Source: Amycolatopsis rifamycinica (GTDB lineage: Bacteria > Actinomycetota > Actinomycetes > Mycobacteriales > Pseudonocardiaceae). From it: a DNA stretch of 54,672 nt. Shown here one piece after another: positions 30,782 through 40,120 of the stretch. Numbering within the stretch: position 1 is the first letter of the stretch; each line of letters begins with the position of its first letter. Below the pieces are notes generated by a model that had not been told where the DNA came from, did not search any database, and saw nothing but the letters and a program-made list of their open reading frames with translations. The position numbers and the translations under genes were made by a program. Location of the stretch: positions 1-54,672 of the forward strand of contig NZ_JMQI01000067.1 of assembly GCF_000695625.1 (NCBI RefSeq). Reading direction: 5' to 3'.

Positions 30782-33700
30782 TTATTTCCCACCCAACCGC
30801 TTGGGTATCGTGCCACCATCAGGATACCAGGGGGCCGGAAACAGAAACGGCGCCCCGTAGTCGTGATCGAAGACGTAGCCGTACAGTCCGTCTGGCCGCT
30901 GCAGAATTCGGTGCTTGGTTCCGGGAACGTCCCACTCCAGGGAATCCTTCCACTGCTCCGCCTGCCGGGGCGAGAGCTCGCGGGCCTGATACCTGGTCTG
31001 CTGCCCTGTCCGAGGGTCGATTCGTGGAGTCCCCTGTCCCGCCTTCACGTTGTCGTACTCGGCATTGATCTTCTTCGGAAGCGGGTTGGGATCGGAGAGC
31101 CGCGGTCCTCGTTCCGCCTGCTTGGCCGCCTCCTCCGCGGCCTTTATGGACCTTTTGCCTGCCTTGGCGGCAGCCGCTGCCCAGCCTGCGATCGGTACCG
31201 TGGCCGCAGCCGAGAGGCCGGCGTTGAGGCCGTCGCCCTCCCCCATGTACCACAGCGCGTTGGCGCCGTCCGCCACCTCGCCGGCGATCGGGATGTACCC
31301 GACCAGGTCCAGCAACTGATGACCCGCATCCGCCCAGCTGTCCGCGGTCACCAGGCGCCACGCCACGCTGAGGCCGCTGAACGGGATGAGGTTCATCAAC
31401 CCGGTCACCTGCTCCTCGAAGCCAGGCGCCCGACCGGGACCGGACGGCGCCAGCTCCGAGACCGGTGCCTGACCCACGGCCTGGACCACCGGGTTCTGCC
31501 CCGTCACCGCCTGCGTGATCTTCTGCGTGTTCGGATCTCCGACCACCGTCTCCGCCACGCCCGAAGCCGGCAGGTTCGGCGACGATGACACCGGTGGCTT
31601 GATCCCGCCGTTGTTGCCGTAGACCGGCTGTGTCGCCGCCTTCGGGATCGGCAACGGATTGTTCTTGACCGCCGCCTGGCCCGCTGCCCGGTAGTCGATC
31701 GCCGGTGGACCGCCGCGACCGCCACCGTGGCCCGTGCCGGTTCCCGTGCCTGGCCGGCCACCGCCGCGGCCCGGCCCCGTTGCAGGCTTCGTGCTCGTGC
31801 CGTTGCCCCAGTCGTTGCCCACCAGATCCCACGCGTGGAACGGGTCATATCCCTGGTTGGGTGGCGCGAGCTGGAGCTCCGGCCCGTAGTTCCCACGCCC
31901 GGTCGAGTGGGCCTCGGCATACTTGCAGATTGCCCAGAAGGGCACGCTCACCACGTAGCAATACCAGGGCAGATGCCCGTCTGGGTCGATGGCATTGACC
32001 GGAGTGCCGTTCCCGTACGTGTAGCGGTTGCTCGCGATCGACGGGCTGCTCGGCAGCTCGATGTCGTCGCGGGTGGTGAACGTGCCCGTCCCCGGCGTGT
32101 ACCAGCGGGCCCCCATGTCGACCGCCCCGGTTGCCGAGTCGGTGTAGTCCGATTGGAAGCCGAGCGAACCGTTCGCGCCCGTCGATGCGACGCGCTCACC
32201 GAAGGGGCTATACGTCGTCGAACCCGTCAGCCCACCCGAAGGCGCCGGATCGAGACCGCCCACGACGTCGGAGTGCGCATCCGTCAATGTCAGCTGCGAC
32301 GTGCCGGACGGCGTCCGCTGGGCCAGCAGGCCGGCACCGACGCCGCGGGCGTAGGTACCGGCACCGTCGGAAACAAGCTCCCGGCCGGCGCCGTCGTACT
32401 CGAAGTTCTGCCCGTTCCGGCTGACCGTCCGGTCGAGGCCGTCATAGGCGTAGGTGCCCTGACCGTGCTTCACCTGGCGGTCGAAGGCGTCGAAGGCGCT
32501 GCCGACCGTGCCGTTCGAGTCGGTCCGTGAGGCGAGGGTCCCGCGCGGCTCCCACGTGAAGGTCGCCGAGCCTTCCGTCAGCTGGCGGTTGCGCTCGTCG
32601 AACGTCGACACCGTGCCGCCGGCTTTGGTCCGGTTCCCGGACGCGTCCCAGGCGTACTCGGTCTTCGTACCGCCGGCCGTCCAGGAAGTCAGCCGGCCTG
32701 CGAAGTCGTACTCGTACGCGTTCGCCTGCGCGCCACCGGGCCCGGTCGTGTCTTTCGACTTCAGCTGATCGACGAGGTCGTACCCGTAACCGGTGGACGC
32801 GAGCACGCTGCCGTCTCCGGCCTTGACCGTGTCGGACTTCGGACGGCCGAAGTCGTCGTAGGTCATCACCCGCTTGCGGTTGCCGTACCCGATTTCGGCG
32901 GGTGCGCCGGCCGCGTCGTAACCGACGGTCTGGGTGACTCCCGTGATGCCGTCGCTCTGGGTGGCGAGCCGGCCTCGGTCGTAGGTGAAGGAAGTCGTTC
33001 CGGCCGCGTCGGTGCGCTGACGCAAGCGACCGGCTTCGTCGTACTTGTACGTCGACGTGCCACCGATCGGGCCCGCGGTCGTCAGCAGCGCACCACGGTC
33101 GTTGTAGGTGAAGACGCGGTCACCGCCGGGCGTGTCCACGGTGCGCAGCCGGCCGGCCAGGTCGTAACTCCGCCGGTGGGACGCCGTCGCTTCGGCCGCG
33201 CCGGCGCCGGTCTCCCCGGAGAGCCTGCCCAGGGCGTCGAACGTCCGCTGCCGCGTGACACCGCCGGGCGCGAGCAGCGAAACCGGTGCCCCGGCCAGGT
33301 CGTAACCGGTGGTCCAGGTCCGCTCGGCCGGCGTCGGGTCCGCGCTCGTCGGGGGTTCGATCACCGACTCGGGCAGTCCGAGCGAGTTGTAGGTGCGGAT
33401 CGTCGAGTTGCCGCGGCCGTCGGTGACGCGGGTGCGCTGCCCGGCGACGTCGTAGCCGTAGGTCGTCGTGATGGTTTCGGTCGCCGAGACCGGTTCCTGC
33501 TGCTTGACCACCCGCGACGCGTTGTCGTACTCGTACCGGGTCGTCCGGTTGTACGGGTCGGTCGTCGAGAGGAGGTTCCCCACGGCGTCATAGGCCGACG
33601 ACGTCTTGCGCAGGATGTGTTCCGCCGCGTCCAGGTCGTAGACCCCGGTGTTCCGACCGGCCGGGTCGATGCTCCGGAAAACGGTGTGCCCGCGGCCGTC

Positions 33701-36700
33701 GGTGCTGCGGACCTGGTTGCCGGCGAGGTCATAGCCCGATTGCGTCACGACACCGGCCGGGTCGGTCCTGCTGGTCAGCTGCCCGATCGCGTCGTACCCG
33801 TACTGCTCGACCTCGCCGGTCGGCGAAGTCGCCGTCTTCAGGTTGCCGGCGTCGTCGTAGCGCAGCTTCGTCGTGTAGGCGGCCGGCTCCGGGCGCCGCT
33901 CGAGCTGGGTTCGCGTGATCGGCCGCGCGAGATCGTCGTACGTCGTTTCGGTGCGGGAACCCGTCGGATCCGTCGCCGACAACTGGTCTCCCGCAACCGT
34001 GTACGAGTACTGCCAGACCCCGCCCGGCTGGTCGCCGGCGTCGTCCTTCGGGTCGATCTTCTCGACCAGCCTGCCGAGCTGGTCGTACCGGTAGCGGGTG
34101 ACGGCGCCCAGCGGCCCGGTCACCGCCTTGACGTTCCCCGCGGGGTCGTACTCGGTGCGGGAGACAGCCTTCGCTCCCTGGTCGGCGCCAGGCTGGTGGT
34201 ACTCGGGCGACGCGGACTCGACGATCCGCCCGGCCCGGTCATAACGGGTGGTGCTCACCCGGCCGGCCGGATCCCGGACCTCCGTCAGTTGCCCGAAGGT
34301 GTCGTAGCCGGTGGTCACCTGCGGGCGAACCTGCGTCGGGGTCGCGCCACCCGCTTCCGCCGACACGACCGCTCCGGTCACCGACGTCCGCAGCCCCAGC
34401 TTGTCGTAGCCGTAGGTCGTCGTGAACGGCGCCGGGTCGGCACCGGGCAGGTTTCCACGCGCGTCGGTGACGGAGGTGACCAGACCGCGCTGGTCGAACG
34501 TCCACGACGTGGTGAACTTCTCGGACTGCCGATTGTGGACTGTGTCGCTGACCTTGCGCCCCGCGACGTCGTAGCCGTATTCGGTCGTCTCGACCCGGCC
34601 GGCGTCGATGCGCGAGCTGTTCGAGCTCAGGCCGGTGTGGGTGATCTTCGTCAGATCACCGGCGGGCGAGTAGGCGAACTCGCTCCGGTTGGCGAGCCCC
34701 GCCGGGTCGGCGGTCTGGGCGATCCGGCGACCGGTGGTGTCGTACTCGTACGCGGTGATCCGCCCGCCCGGCTTCGTCTCCTTGACGACGTTCCCGGCCG
34801 CGTCGTAGGACAGCTCGCTCAAGGTGATGTTGCGCTTCGCGGCGGCCGGGTTGTCCGGATCGGCCACGTCGGCGGCGATGGTCTTCCACAGCCGGTCGTC
34901 GGTGTAGTACTGGTAGCGGGTCGTCCGGCCCATGGCGTCGGTCTGCCGGATGAGCCGTCCGGAGAAGTCGTACGCGTAGGACTGCAGGACCAGCGAGTCC
35001 TTGAGAACGCCGTCGCCCTGTCCGTCACCGCCGTCGTCGCCGGGGTCGGTGGCCTGGCCGTGCCACGACCGTAGCCGGACCTCGGCAATGGCGTTGCGGG
35101 CGGTGTAGGCGTACTCGTACTTGTTGCCGTCGGGATCGACGAGCCAGGTCTGGTTGCCGAAGGTGTCATAGCCGAGGAACCGGCTTCCGCCTTCCGGATC
35201 CGTCACCCGGCTCGGCCGGCCCGAACCGTCGTACTCCGTGGTGGTGACCCGGCTCGGGTCGCCACCGGTCAGATCCCGTTCCTCGACGCGGGTCACGTTG
35301 CCGTCGGCGTCGTACTCGGTGGCTTTCTGCGCCGTGTGCGTGACCCCGGTGACCGGGTTGACCGACCCGGGGCTGGTGATGGCGACCTGGCGGGACAGCG
35401 AATCGTAGGCGTACGTCGTGGTCAGACCGCCCGGGTTCGCATCGCTGATCTGGGTCTCGGTCTTCTTGCGCCCCAGGACGTCGTAGGTGAACTTGGTCGT
35501 GAGTCCCGCGGCGTTGACGATCTTCGCCAGATCACCGTTGAGGTAGTAGGAATACGTGATCACGCCGCCACGGGGATCCGTGGTCTGCTCGATCAGCCCG
35601 CGGGGCGCGTTGCCACCACCGATCGCGGCTTCCGTTCCGTCCGTGTAGACGTGCCGGACAACACCACCGTCGGGGGTCGTCTGCGATTCCAGCAGCCCGG
35701 CGACGGTGCCACCCGTGTAGGTGTAGGTGGTCGCGTAGGCCGGGTCGTTCGCACTCGCCGATCGCGCGTCCCGCGCCGACAGCACCTTGTTGTTGCGCGG
35801 ATCGGTGAAGTCGTCCGTGTTGACGTAATAGGTGTAATAGCTCGTCTGGCAGTTCCCGGGGGCGATCCGGCAGCTCTTCCGGGAAACGATGTTCCCCTGC
35901 TCGTCGTGGGTCAGTACGACCTGGTTGCCCAGTTCGTCCCCGATCGTGGTCTGGAAACCCTTCTCGTCGTAGTCGTAGGTCCGGACGCCGAGTCCCATGA
36001 CCGGGCCACCGACCCAGGTGCTGCCGCCGACCGGCCCGCCGCAGAAGCCCGATGGGAGGTCCGCCGGGCAACCGGGCACGGGCGGCGGAGCGGGGTTGCC
36101 GACCCCGTCCCGCCTGTCCTCGGGCCGGGTCCCGAGACCGAGCGGTGCGACGTAGCGGAGGATGCGGCCGCGAACGGGGTCGTAGTCGTAGAAGTGCAGG
36201 CGGTTGCCCGGATCCGTCACCTGGACCGTGCGCACGATGTTCGTGGCGGTTCCGGTGACGATCGGCGACACGATCTTCCAGTGGCCGCCGTGGCGGTCGG
36301 TGTACTCGCTGAGCCGGTCGGCCGTCTTGTCGTACTGGAGCTGGGCGGCGGTCCGCCCGCTCGGCAAGGTGATCTTCGAAACGTAGTCGGCGGCCGCCCT
36401 GGCTCGGAAGTGCGCCTGAGCCGCGGTCTGCCCCAACGCGTACTCGTAGAAGGCGGCTTCGTCGATCTGGCCGGAGAAGAACCGCCGGGACGACGTTCCC
36501 CAAGCCGGCCATCCGGCCGGGTTGCTCGCGTAAGCCGCGCCGACCTGGTTGTACAGCAGCTCGTCCTGGGCGATGTCGCCGTTGAGGCTACCGACCTTCT
36601 GACCGTCTAGAAACAGCGTTTGCGTCGCCAGGGAACCGGAGAGCACCACGTGGTGCCACTGGTCGTCGGTGACCGTGCCGGCGCTCGTGATGGGGGCCAC

Positions 36701-39700
36701 GGTGCCGGTCCAGAACTGACCGCGCAGCTTGCCGTCGGTGCCCACGTAGAGCAGCGGGACCCCGGTGGCCGAAGTCGTTCCCAGTGCCGACTTCTGGTAG
36801 CCCGCGAGCGGACCGCCCTGAGCGGTCTTGAACCACAGCTCCACGGACAGATCGCGGTTCTTGCGGAAAGTGCCGTCCGGCAGGGTCATCGCCGACGAAG
36901 TCCCGTTGAACGCGGCCGCGGTGTCGGCCGACTCGGCGAGTGCCCCGGCAACGCCCAGGGTGACGTCTTGGAGCGTGGCTTTGTCCTTGCCGAGGTTCGT
37001 GGCGACCTGGCTGCTCGCGCTGGTACCGCCGGGCTCGCCGAGACGCCAGTACGACGCAGGCCGGGCGTCCGTGACCGTGCTGCGGTAGTGCGAGCCGGTG
37101 ACCTGGTCGTAGCGGGTGCACCCACCGTACGGGTCGCACACCTGGGCCAGCTTGTCGCCGTCGTAGGTGTAGCGCCACGTCAACTGCTTGCCGTCGACCG
37201 GATCGGTGCTGACCGAAGAGACGTGGTCACCGCTGTAGGTGAAGTAGAAGATCCGGTCACTGGTGCGGCTGAGGACCCGCTTCAAGTGGTCGACCGTGCC
37301 GTAGTCGAGTTCGATGTAGCGTCCGGCCTGGTCGTAGATCGCGATCAACCGGCCGTCGGGACGGAACCGGTACGCGGTCTGCACTTGGTCGACCAGGACC
37401 CAGCCGCCGCCCGCTCCCTCGACCTCCGCCCGGAAGTTCGCCGGCCGTCCCTCGGGCGCCGCGAAGGATCCGTCCGCGTTGCGCCCGAAGCGGATCTGCT
37501 GCCCGTCGGCCAGAGTGACCACGACGTTGCCGGATCCGTCGTCGTCGGGTGTGACCCGCATGTCGTACCGCGTGGACCAGCCGGCGCCGAAAAGGAGGTC
37601 GCGCCGGGGATCAAGGCTGTTGTACGTGCGCGCGATGGACAGTTCCGGCCCGGTGACGGTCGCGGTCGCGTCGACCGCGCTCGAGTGGTAGTTACCGGTC
37701 TGCGGGTCGAAATCGGCTTGGGTGCCGCTGTACGGGGCATTCGCCAGGTGCGACGTGATCTCGGGTTGTGGCACCGCGGTCAGCAAGTGGCTCGGCGGCA
37801 GCTTCTGGCTCTCGGACGTCCCGTCGAAGGCGAACGCCCGCCACTGGTAGTCCTTGCTCCAGCGCAAGGCACCCGTCGGCACCGTCCAGGTGCGCTTCGC
37901 GACGTAGCCGGAATTGGTGCAGTTGACGCCGGTCTGCGTACCGTCCGCGTTCTGCTCGTACTTCTCGCAGACTTCGAAGCGGTACTTGAGCGAGGTGCTG
38001 GGCGGCGCGTCGACGTCGACCGCGTCGAGCCAGAGCTGAGGCGTGAGCGTCGGCGCGGAATAGCCGTTCGGCGGATACTGCGCCTTCACCACCGGCGGGA
38101 CGTCGACGACTCTCAACGCCAGCCTGATCGGCGCGATCTGCTCGTCGGTGAACCATGCGCCACCACGGCGCAGCATGCTGAAGTCGAAGAGGTAGTCGCC
38201 CGGCTCGATCGCCTTGATGGTCGCCTCGAGCGTCACGGAAGCGCCGCGGGGGACGTCTCCGGGCAGCGAAGCTGCCTCGGTCGAGGCGACGGCGGCGCCG
38301 GAGGTCCGGAAGGCCCGGTAGCCCAGCGCGTAGTTCGCCGGCGTCCACGTCTCGACACCCCGGTTGGTCACCGTGATCTTGATCTTGCCGTTCTGCGAAC
38401 GCGTCACGGGCGGGTCCACGGTCGCCGATTCGACGCGGTATTCGGCGTCGTAGACCGAGTGGGTCACGTAGAGCTGGGGCGGGTTCGCGGTCCGGTGGCC
38501 GGCGAACTTCTTCCAGCCGAACGGATCGGTCGCCGAACCGCGGATGGTGAGCCCGTAGTTCGCCTGGGCACCCGTGGTCCAGCGCTGGACCAGGTCACGA
38601 CCGGCGTCGCCGAGGTTCATCAGCTCGTAGGCCGCGGGGCAGCTCGACCGCGTCTGTCCGCGGCCGATGTACCCGTGCGCGAAGGAGGCGTCCGTGAGCG
38701 CGGGGCCGAACCCGGGACCGGGGTAGCCACCGCTCGAACCCCAGGGCGAGGTCACCGGGTGGACGGTGAGCGGGCGCGGCTGGCAGGACCACGACCACGA
38801 GTTGGCCAGGTTGAGGTACGCGCCGAAGATCTTGTGGTTGCGCAGGCGGTCCTGGACACCGTCGAAGGCCAGGTAACTCGCGGCCTTGATCGGGCCGGTC
38901 GTCCCGGCCTTCAGTTCGGAGCCGCCGTCGAACCGGCTGCCGTCCTGCACGACCATGCTCGCGTTGGCCGACGACGTGTCGACACTGGGGTCGACTTCGA
39001 CGGGGAACTGCCTGCTGGGATCGGCCAGCCAGTTCGGGTCCAGGTCCACCTGGAGGGCGGGTCCGCTCTTCAGCTCGACGATCCGGTAGCTCACCCCGGT
39101 CGACGTCGCGGGTTCGCCGGTGAGGGGATCCCGGGAGGCGTCGGTCATGAATCCGGCCGGGATGTGGGCGCGTTCGCGGCCGTCCTGGTCGAAGAGGACG
39201 ACGCGGCCGTCGACGACAGCCGGGCGAAGGCCCCGCAGGTGCAGCGGGAAGAGCCAGGACCGCGGTGCGTCCGGCGTCCGGAGCACGATGGTTTCCTTGA
39301 CACCACCGGGAACGACGTCCAGCCGGATGTCCGAGCCGGGCCGCACCGCCGGATAGGTCAGCGTGGCACCGGCGACGACCCCCGCGGACGCGGCGGACTG
39401 GTCGACGGCGTAACCGAAACTGTGGCCGGCGTCGAGCCGGACGTCGACCAGGGGCGCCCCCGCGCCGGTGGCCGCGAATTCGAGGCCGACGGCGTCGGCG
39501 GCGTTGCGCCAGCCGCCGCCCGCACGCGGCACGAGATTCGTTTCGATCGGCTGGAAGGTGCCGTCCGCAGTGCGGTAGTTGACGTCCTCGGCGTTGAACT
39601 GGGTGGTGAGCGTCCCGTCGGCGTTGGCGAAAGTGCGTTCCTTCGCGGTGCGCTGCTGCGGAAGCTCCTTGCTGGTCGCGGCGTCGAACCCGGTGCGGTT

Positions 39701-40021
39701 CGTCGGCCCTGCCGCCGCTCGCACCGAAGTGCTCGCCGGCTGCCCGGTACCGGTGACCGGCGGGTACTTGGACTGCAGGGAACGCGGCCCGGCCACGTTG
39801 CCCGGTCCCGCCGCGCCGTCTTGGTAACCGTCCGCCGAACCCGGCTTCTGCTTGGGCGCCAACGCCATTGCGGCTTCGAGCCGCTCGACGTCGTCGAGTG
39901 AACCCGGCGCGTCGAAGCGACCCGCCGGGCCGGCGATGCCGACGAAAAGCGCGAGGACGAGCAACACGAGCAGAGCCCGGCCGGTGCGCGGACGACGGAC
40001 GGAACGCAAGCGGACAGGCAT
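30782..40021 (-). CDS. Giant secreted RHS/YD-repeat polymorphic toxin with barnase-like C-terminal ribonuclease
   Basis: 3079 residues. In order: basic N-terminus and hydrophobic signal segment (about 15-35); a beta-rich region; a DNRLRE-type domain (about 345-520); Ig-like and Fn3-like segments (530-760); a DUF6531-type opening of the shell (SIARTYNSLDPRRDLLFGAG, about 780); an inserted LamG/concanavalin domain (about 1040-1205, ELWFKTAQGG and DDQWHHVVLSG); dozens of YD repeats (YEYDTTGR, YGYDKLG) to about 2600; the RHS core GARWYTPGTGTFTTRDDIEL ending in the DPDGH processing motif at Asp2679; a Gly-rich linker; a hydrophobic pretoxin segment (about 2890-2950); and the toxin tip. The tip has Glu3029, Arg3038 and His3053, with RIL-x3-DGLY-x4-DH closely matching barnase RILYSSDWLIYKTTDH and the same 15-residue Arg-His distance. 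GAGGTGA precedes the ATG. Confidence 0.93.
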   Translation of the reverse strand: MPVRLRSVRRPRTGRALLVLLVLALFVGIAGPAGRFDAPGSLDDVERLEAAMALAPKQKPGSADGYQDGAAGPGNVAGPRSLQSKYPPVTGTGQPASTSVRAAAGPTNRTGFDAATSKELPQQRTAKERTFANADGTLTTQFNAEDVNYRTADGTFQPIETNLVPRAGGGWRNAADAVGLEFAATGAGAPLVDVRLDAGHSFGYAVDQSAASAGVVAGATLTYPAVRPGSDIRLDVVPGGVKETIVLRTPDAPRSWLFPLHLRGLRPAVVDGRVVLFDQDGRERAHIPAGFMTDASRDPLTGEPATSTGVSYRIVELKSGPALQVDLDPNWLADPSRQFPVEVDPSVDTSSANASMVVQDGSRFDGGSELKAGTTGPIKAASYLAFDGVQDRLRNHKIFGAYLNLANSWSWSCQPRPLTVHPVTSPWGSSGGYPGPGFGPALTDASFAHGYIGRGQTRSSCPAAYELMNLGDAGRDLVQRWTTGAQANYGLTIRGSATDPFGWKKFAGHRTANPPQLYVTHSVYDAEYRVESATVDPPVTRSQNGKIKITVTNRGVETWTPANYALGYRAFRTSGAAVASTEAASLPGDVPRGASVTLEATIKAIEPGDYLFDFSMLRRGGAWFTDEQIAPIRLALRVVDVPPVVKAQYPPNGYSAPTLTPQLWLDAVDVDAPPSTSLKYRFEVCEKYEQNADGTQTGVNCTNSGYVAKRTWTVPTGALRWSKDYQWRAFAFDGTSESQKLPPSHLLTAVPQPEITSHLANAPYSGTQADFDPQTGNYHSSAVDATATVTGPELSIARTYNSLDPRRDLLFGAGWSTRYDMRVTPDDDGSGNVVVTLADGQQIRFGRNADGSFAAPEGRPANFRAEVEGAGGGWVLVDQVQTAYRFRPDGRLIAIYDQAGRYIELDYGTVDHLKRVLSRTSDRIFYFTYSGDHVSSVSTDPVDGKQLTWRYTYDGDKLAQVCDPYGGCTRYDQVTGSHYRSTVTDARPASYWRLGEPGGTSASSQVATNLGKDKATLQDVTLGVAGALAESADTAAAFNGTSSAMTLPDGTFRKNRDLSVELWFKTAQGGPLAGYQKSALGTTSATGVPLLYVGTDGKLRGQFWTGTVAPITSAGTVTDDQWHHVVLSGSLATQTLFLDGQKVGSLNGDIAQDELLYNQVGAAYASNPAGWPAWGTSSRRFFSGQIDEAAFYEYALGQTAAQAHFRARAAADYVSKITLPSGRTAAQLQYDKTADRLSEYTDRHGGHWKIVSPIVTGTATNIVRTVQVTDPGNRLHFYDYDPVRGRILRYVAPLGLGTRPEDRRDGVGNPAPPPVPGCPADLPSGFCGGPVGGSTWVGGPVMGLGVRTYDYDEKGFQTTIGDELGNQVVLTHDEQGNIVSRKSCRIAPGNCQTSYYTYYVNTDDFTDPRNNKVLSARDARSASANDPAYATTYTYTGGTVAGLLESQTTPDGGVVRHVYTDGTEAAIGGGNAPRGLIEQTTDPRGGVITYSYYLNGDLAKIVNAAGLTTKFTYDVLGRKKTETQISDANPGGLTTTYAYDSLSRQVAITSPGSVNPVTGVTHTAQKATEYDADGNVTRVEERDLTGGDPSRVTTTEYDGSGRPSRVTDPEGGSRFLGYDTFGNQTWLVDPDGNKYEYAYTARNAIAEVRLRSWHGQATDPGDDGGDGQGDGVLKDSLVLQSYAYDFSGRLIRQTDAMGRTTRYQYYTDDRLWKTIAADVADPDNPAAAKRNITLSELSYDAAGNVVKETKPGGRITAYEYDTTGRRIAQTADPAGLANRSEFAYSPAGDLTKITHTGLSSNSSRIDAGRVETTEYGYDVAGRKVSDTVHNRQSEKFTTSWTFDQRGLVTSVTDARGNLPGADPAPFTTTYGYDKLGLRTSVTGAVVSAEAGGATPTQVRPQVTTGYDTFGQLTEVRDPAGRVSTTRYDRAGRIVESASPEYHQPGADQGAKAVSRTEYDPAGNVKAVTGPLGAVTRYRYDQLGRLVEKIDPKDDAGDQPGGVWQYSYTVAGDQLSATDPTGSRTETTYDDLARPITRTQLERRPEPAAYTTKLRYDDAGNLKTATSPTGEVEQYGYDAIGQLTSRTDPAGVVTQSGYDLAGNQVRSTDGRGHTVFRSIDPAGRNTGVYDLDAAEHILRKTSSAYDAVGNLLSTTDPYNRTTRYEYDNASRVVKQQEPVSATETITTTYGYDVAGQRTRVTDGRGNSTIRTYNSLGLPESVIEPPTSADPTPAERTWTTGYDLAGAPVSLLAPGGVTRQRTFDALGRLSGETGAGAAEATASHRRSYDLAGRLRTVDTPGGDRVFTYNDRGALLTTAGPIGGTSTYKYDEAGRLRQRTDAAGTTSFTYDRGRLATQSDGITGVTQTVGYDAAGAPAEIGYGNRKRVMTYDDFGRPKSDTVKAGDGSVLASTGYGYDLVDQLKSKDTTGPGGAQANAYEYDFAGRLTSWTAGGTKTEYAWDASGNRTKAGGTVSTFDERNRQLTEGSATFTWEPRGTLASRTDSNGTVGSAFDAFDRQVKHGQGTYAYDGLDRTVSRNGQNFEYDGAGRELVSDGAGTYARGVGAGLLAQRTPSGTSQLTLTDAHSDVVGGLDPAPSGGLTGSTTYSPFGERVASTGANGSLGFQSDYTDSATGAVDMGARWYTPGTGTFTTRDDIELPSSPSIASNRYTYGNGTPVNAIDPDGHLPWYCYVVSVPFWAICKYAEAHSTGRGNYGPELQLAPPNQGYDPFHAWDLVGNDWGNGTSTKPATGPGRGGGRPGTGTGTGHGGGRGGPPAIDYRAAGQAAVKNNPLPIPKAATQPVYGNNGGIKPPVSSSPNLPASGVAETVVGDPNTQKITQAVTGQNPVVQAVGQAPVSELAPSGPGRAPGFEEQVTGLMNLIPFSGLSVAWRLVTADSWADAGHQLLDLVGYIPIAGEVADGANALWYMGEGDGLNAGLSAAATVPIAGWAAAAAKAGKRSIKAAEEAAKQAERGPRLSDPNPLPKKINAEYDNVKAGQGTPRIDPRTGQQTRYQARELSPRQAEQWKDSLEWDVPGTKHRILQRPDGLYGYVFDHDYGAPFLFPAPWYPDGGTIPKRLGGK

Positions 40022-40076
40022 CGACGATCACCTCGGAGATCGGGGGAAACGACGGATCGCGGGCGCGCGGCACCCA

Positions 40077-40104
40077 CGCGCGGCCCGGCCCACCGGGCCG
40101 CGCG
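40077..40104 (-). terminator. Strong hairpin between the lectin and RHS genes (partial terminator or processing site)
   Basis: Perfect 12-base GC-only stem (CGCGCGGCCCGG at 40077-40088 with 40093-40104), tetraloop, in the 99-base gap. There is no U-tract on the minus-strand side, so an attenuating or mRNA-stabilising role is as likely as full termination. The RHS gene has no clear promoter of its own in the remaining 55 bases. Confidence 0.5.
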
Positions 40105-40120
40105 GGCACCTACTGGTCGA

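Noticed and set aside
36620..39901. 1093-codon plus-strand ORF opposite the RHS gene
   Set aside because: Arg/Gly/Val-rich shadow of the real minus-strand RHS frame; no domain, no repeats of its own.
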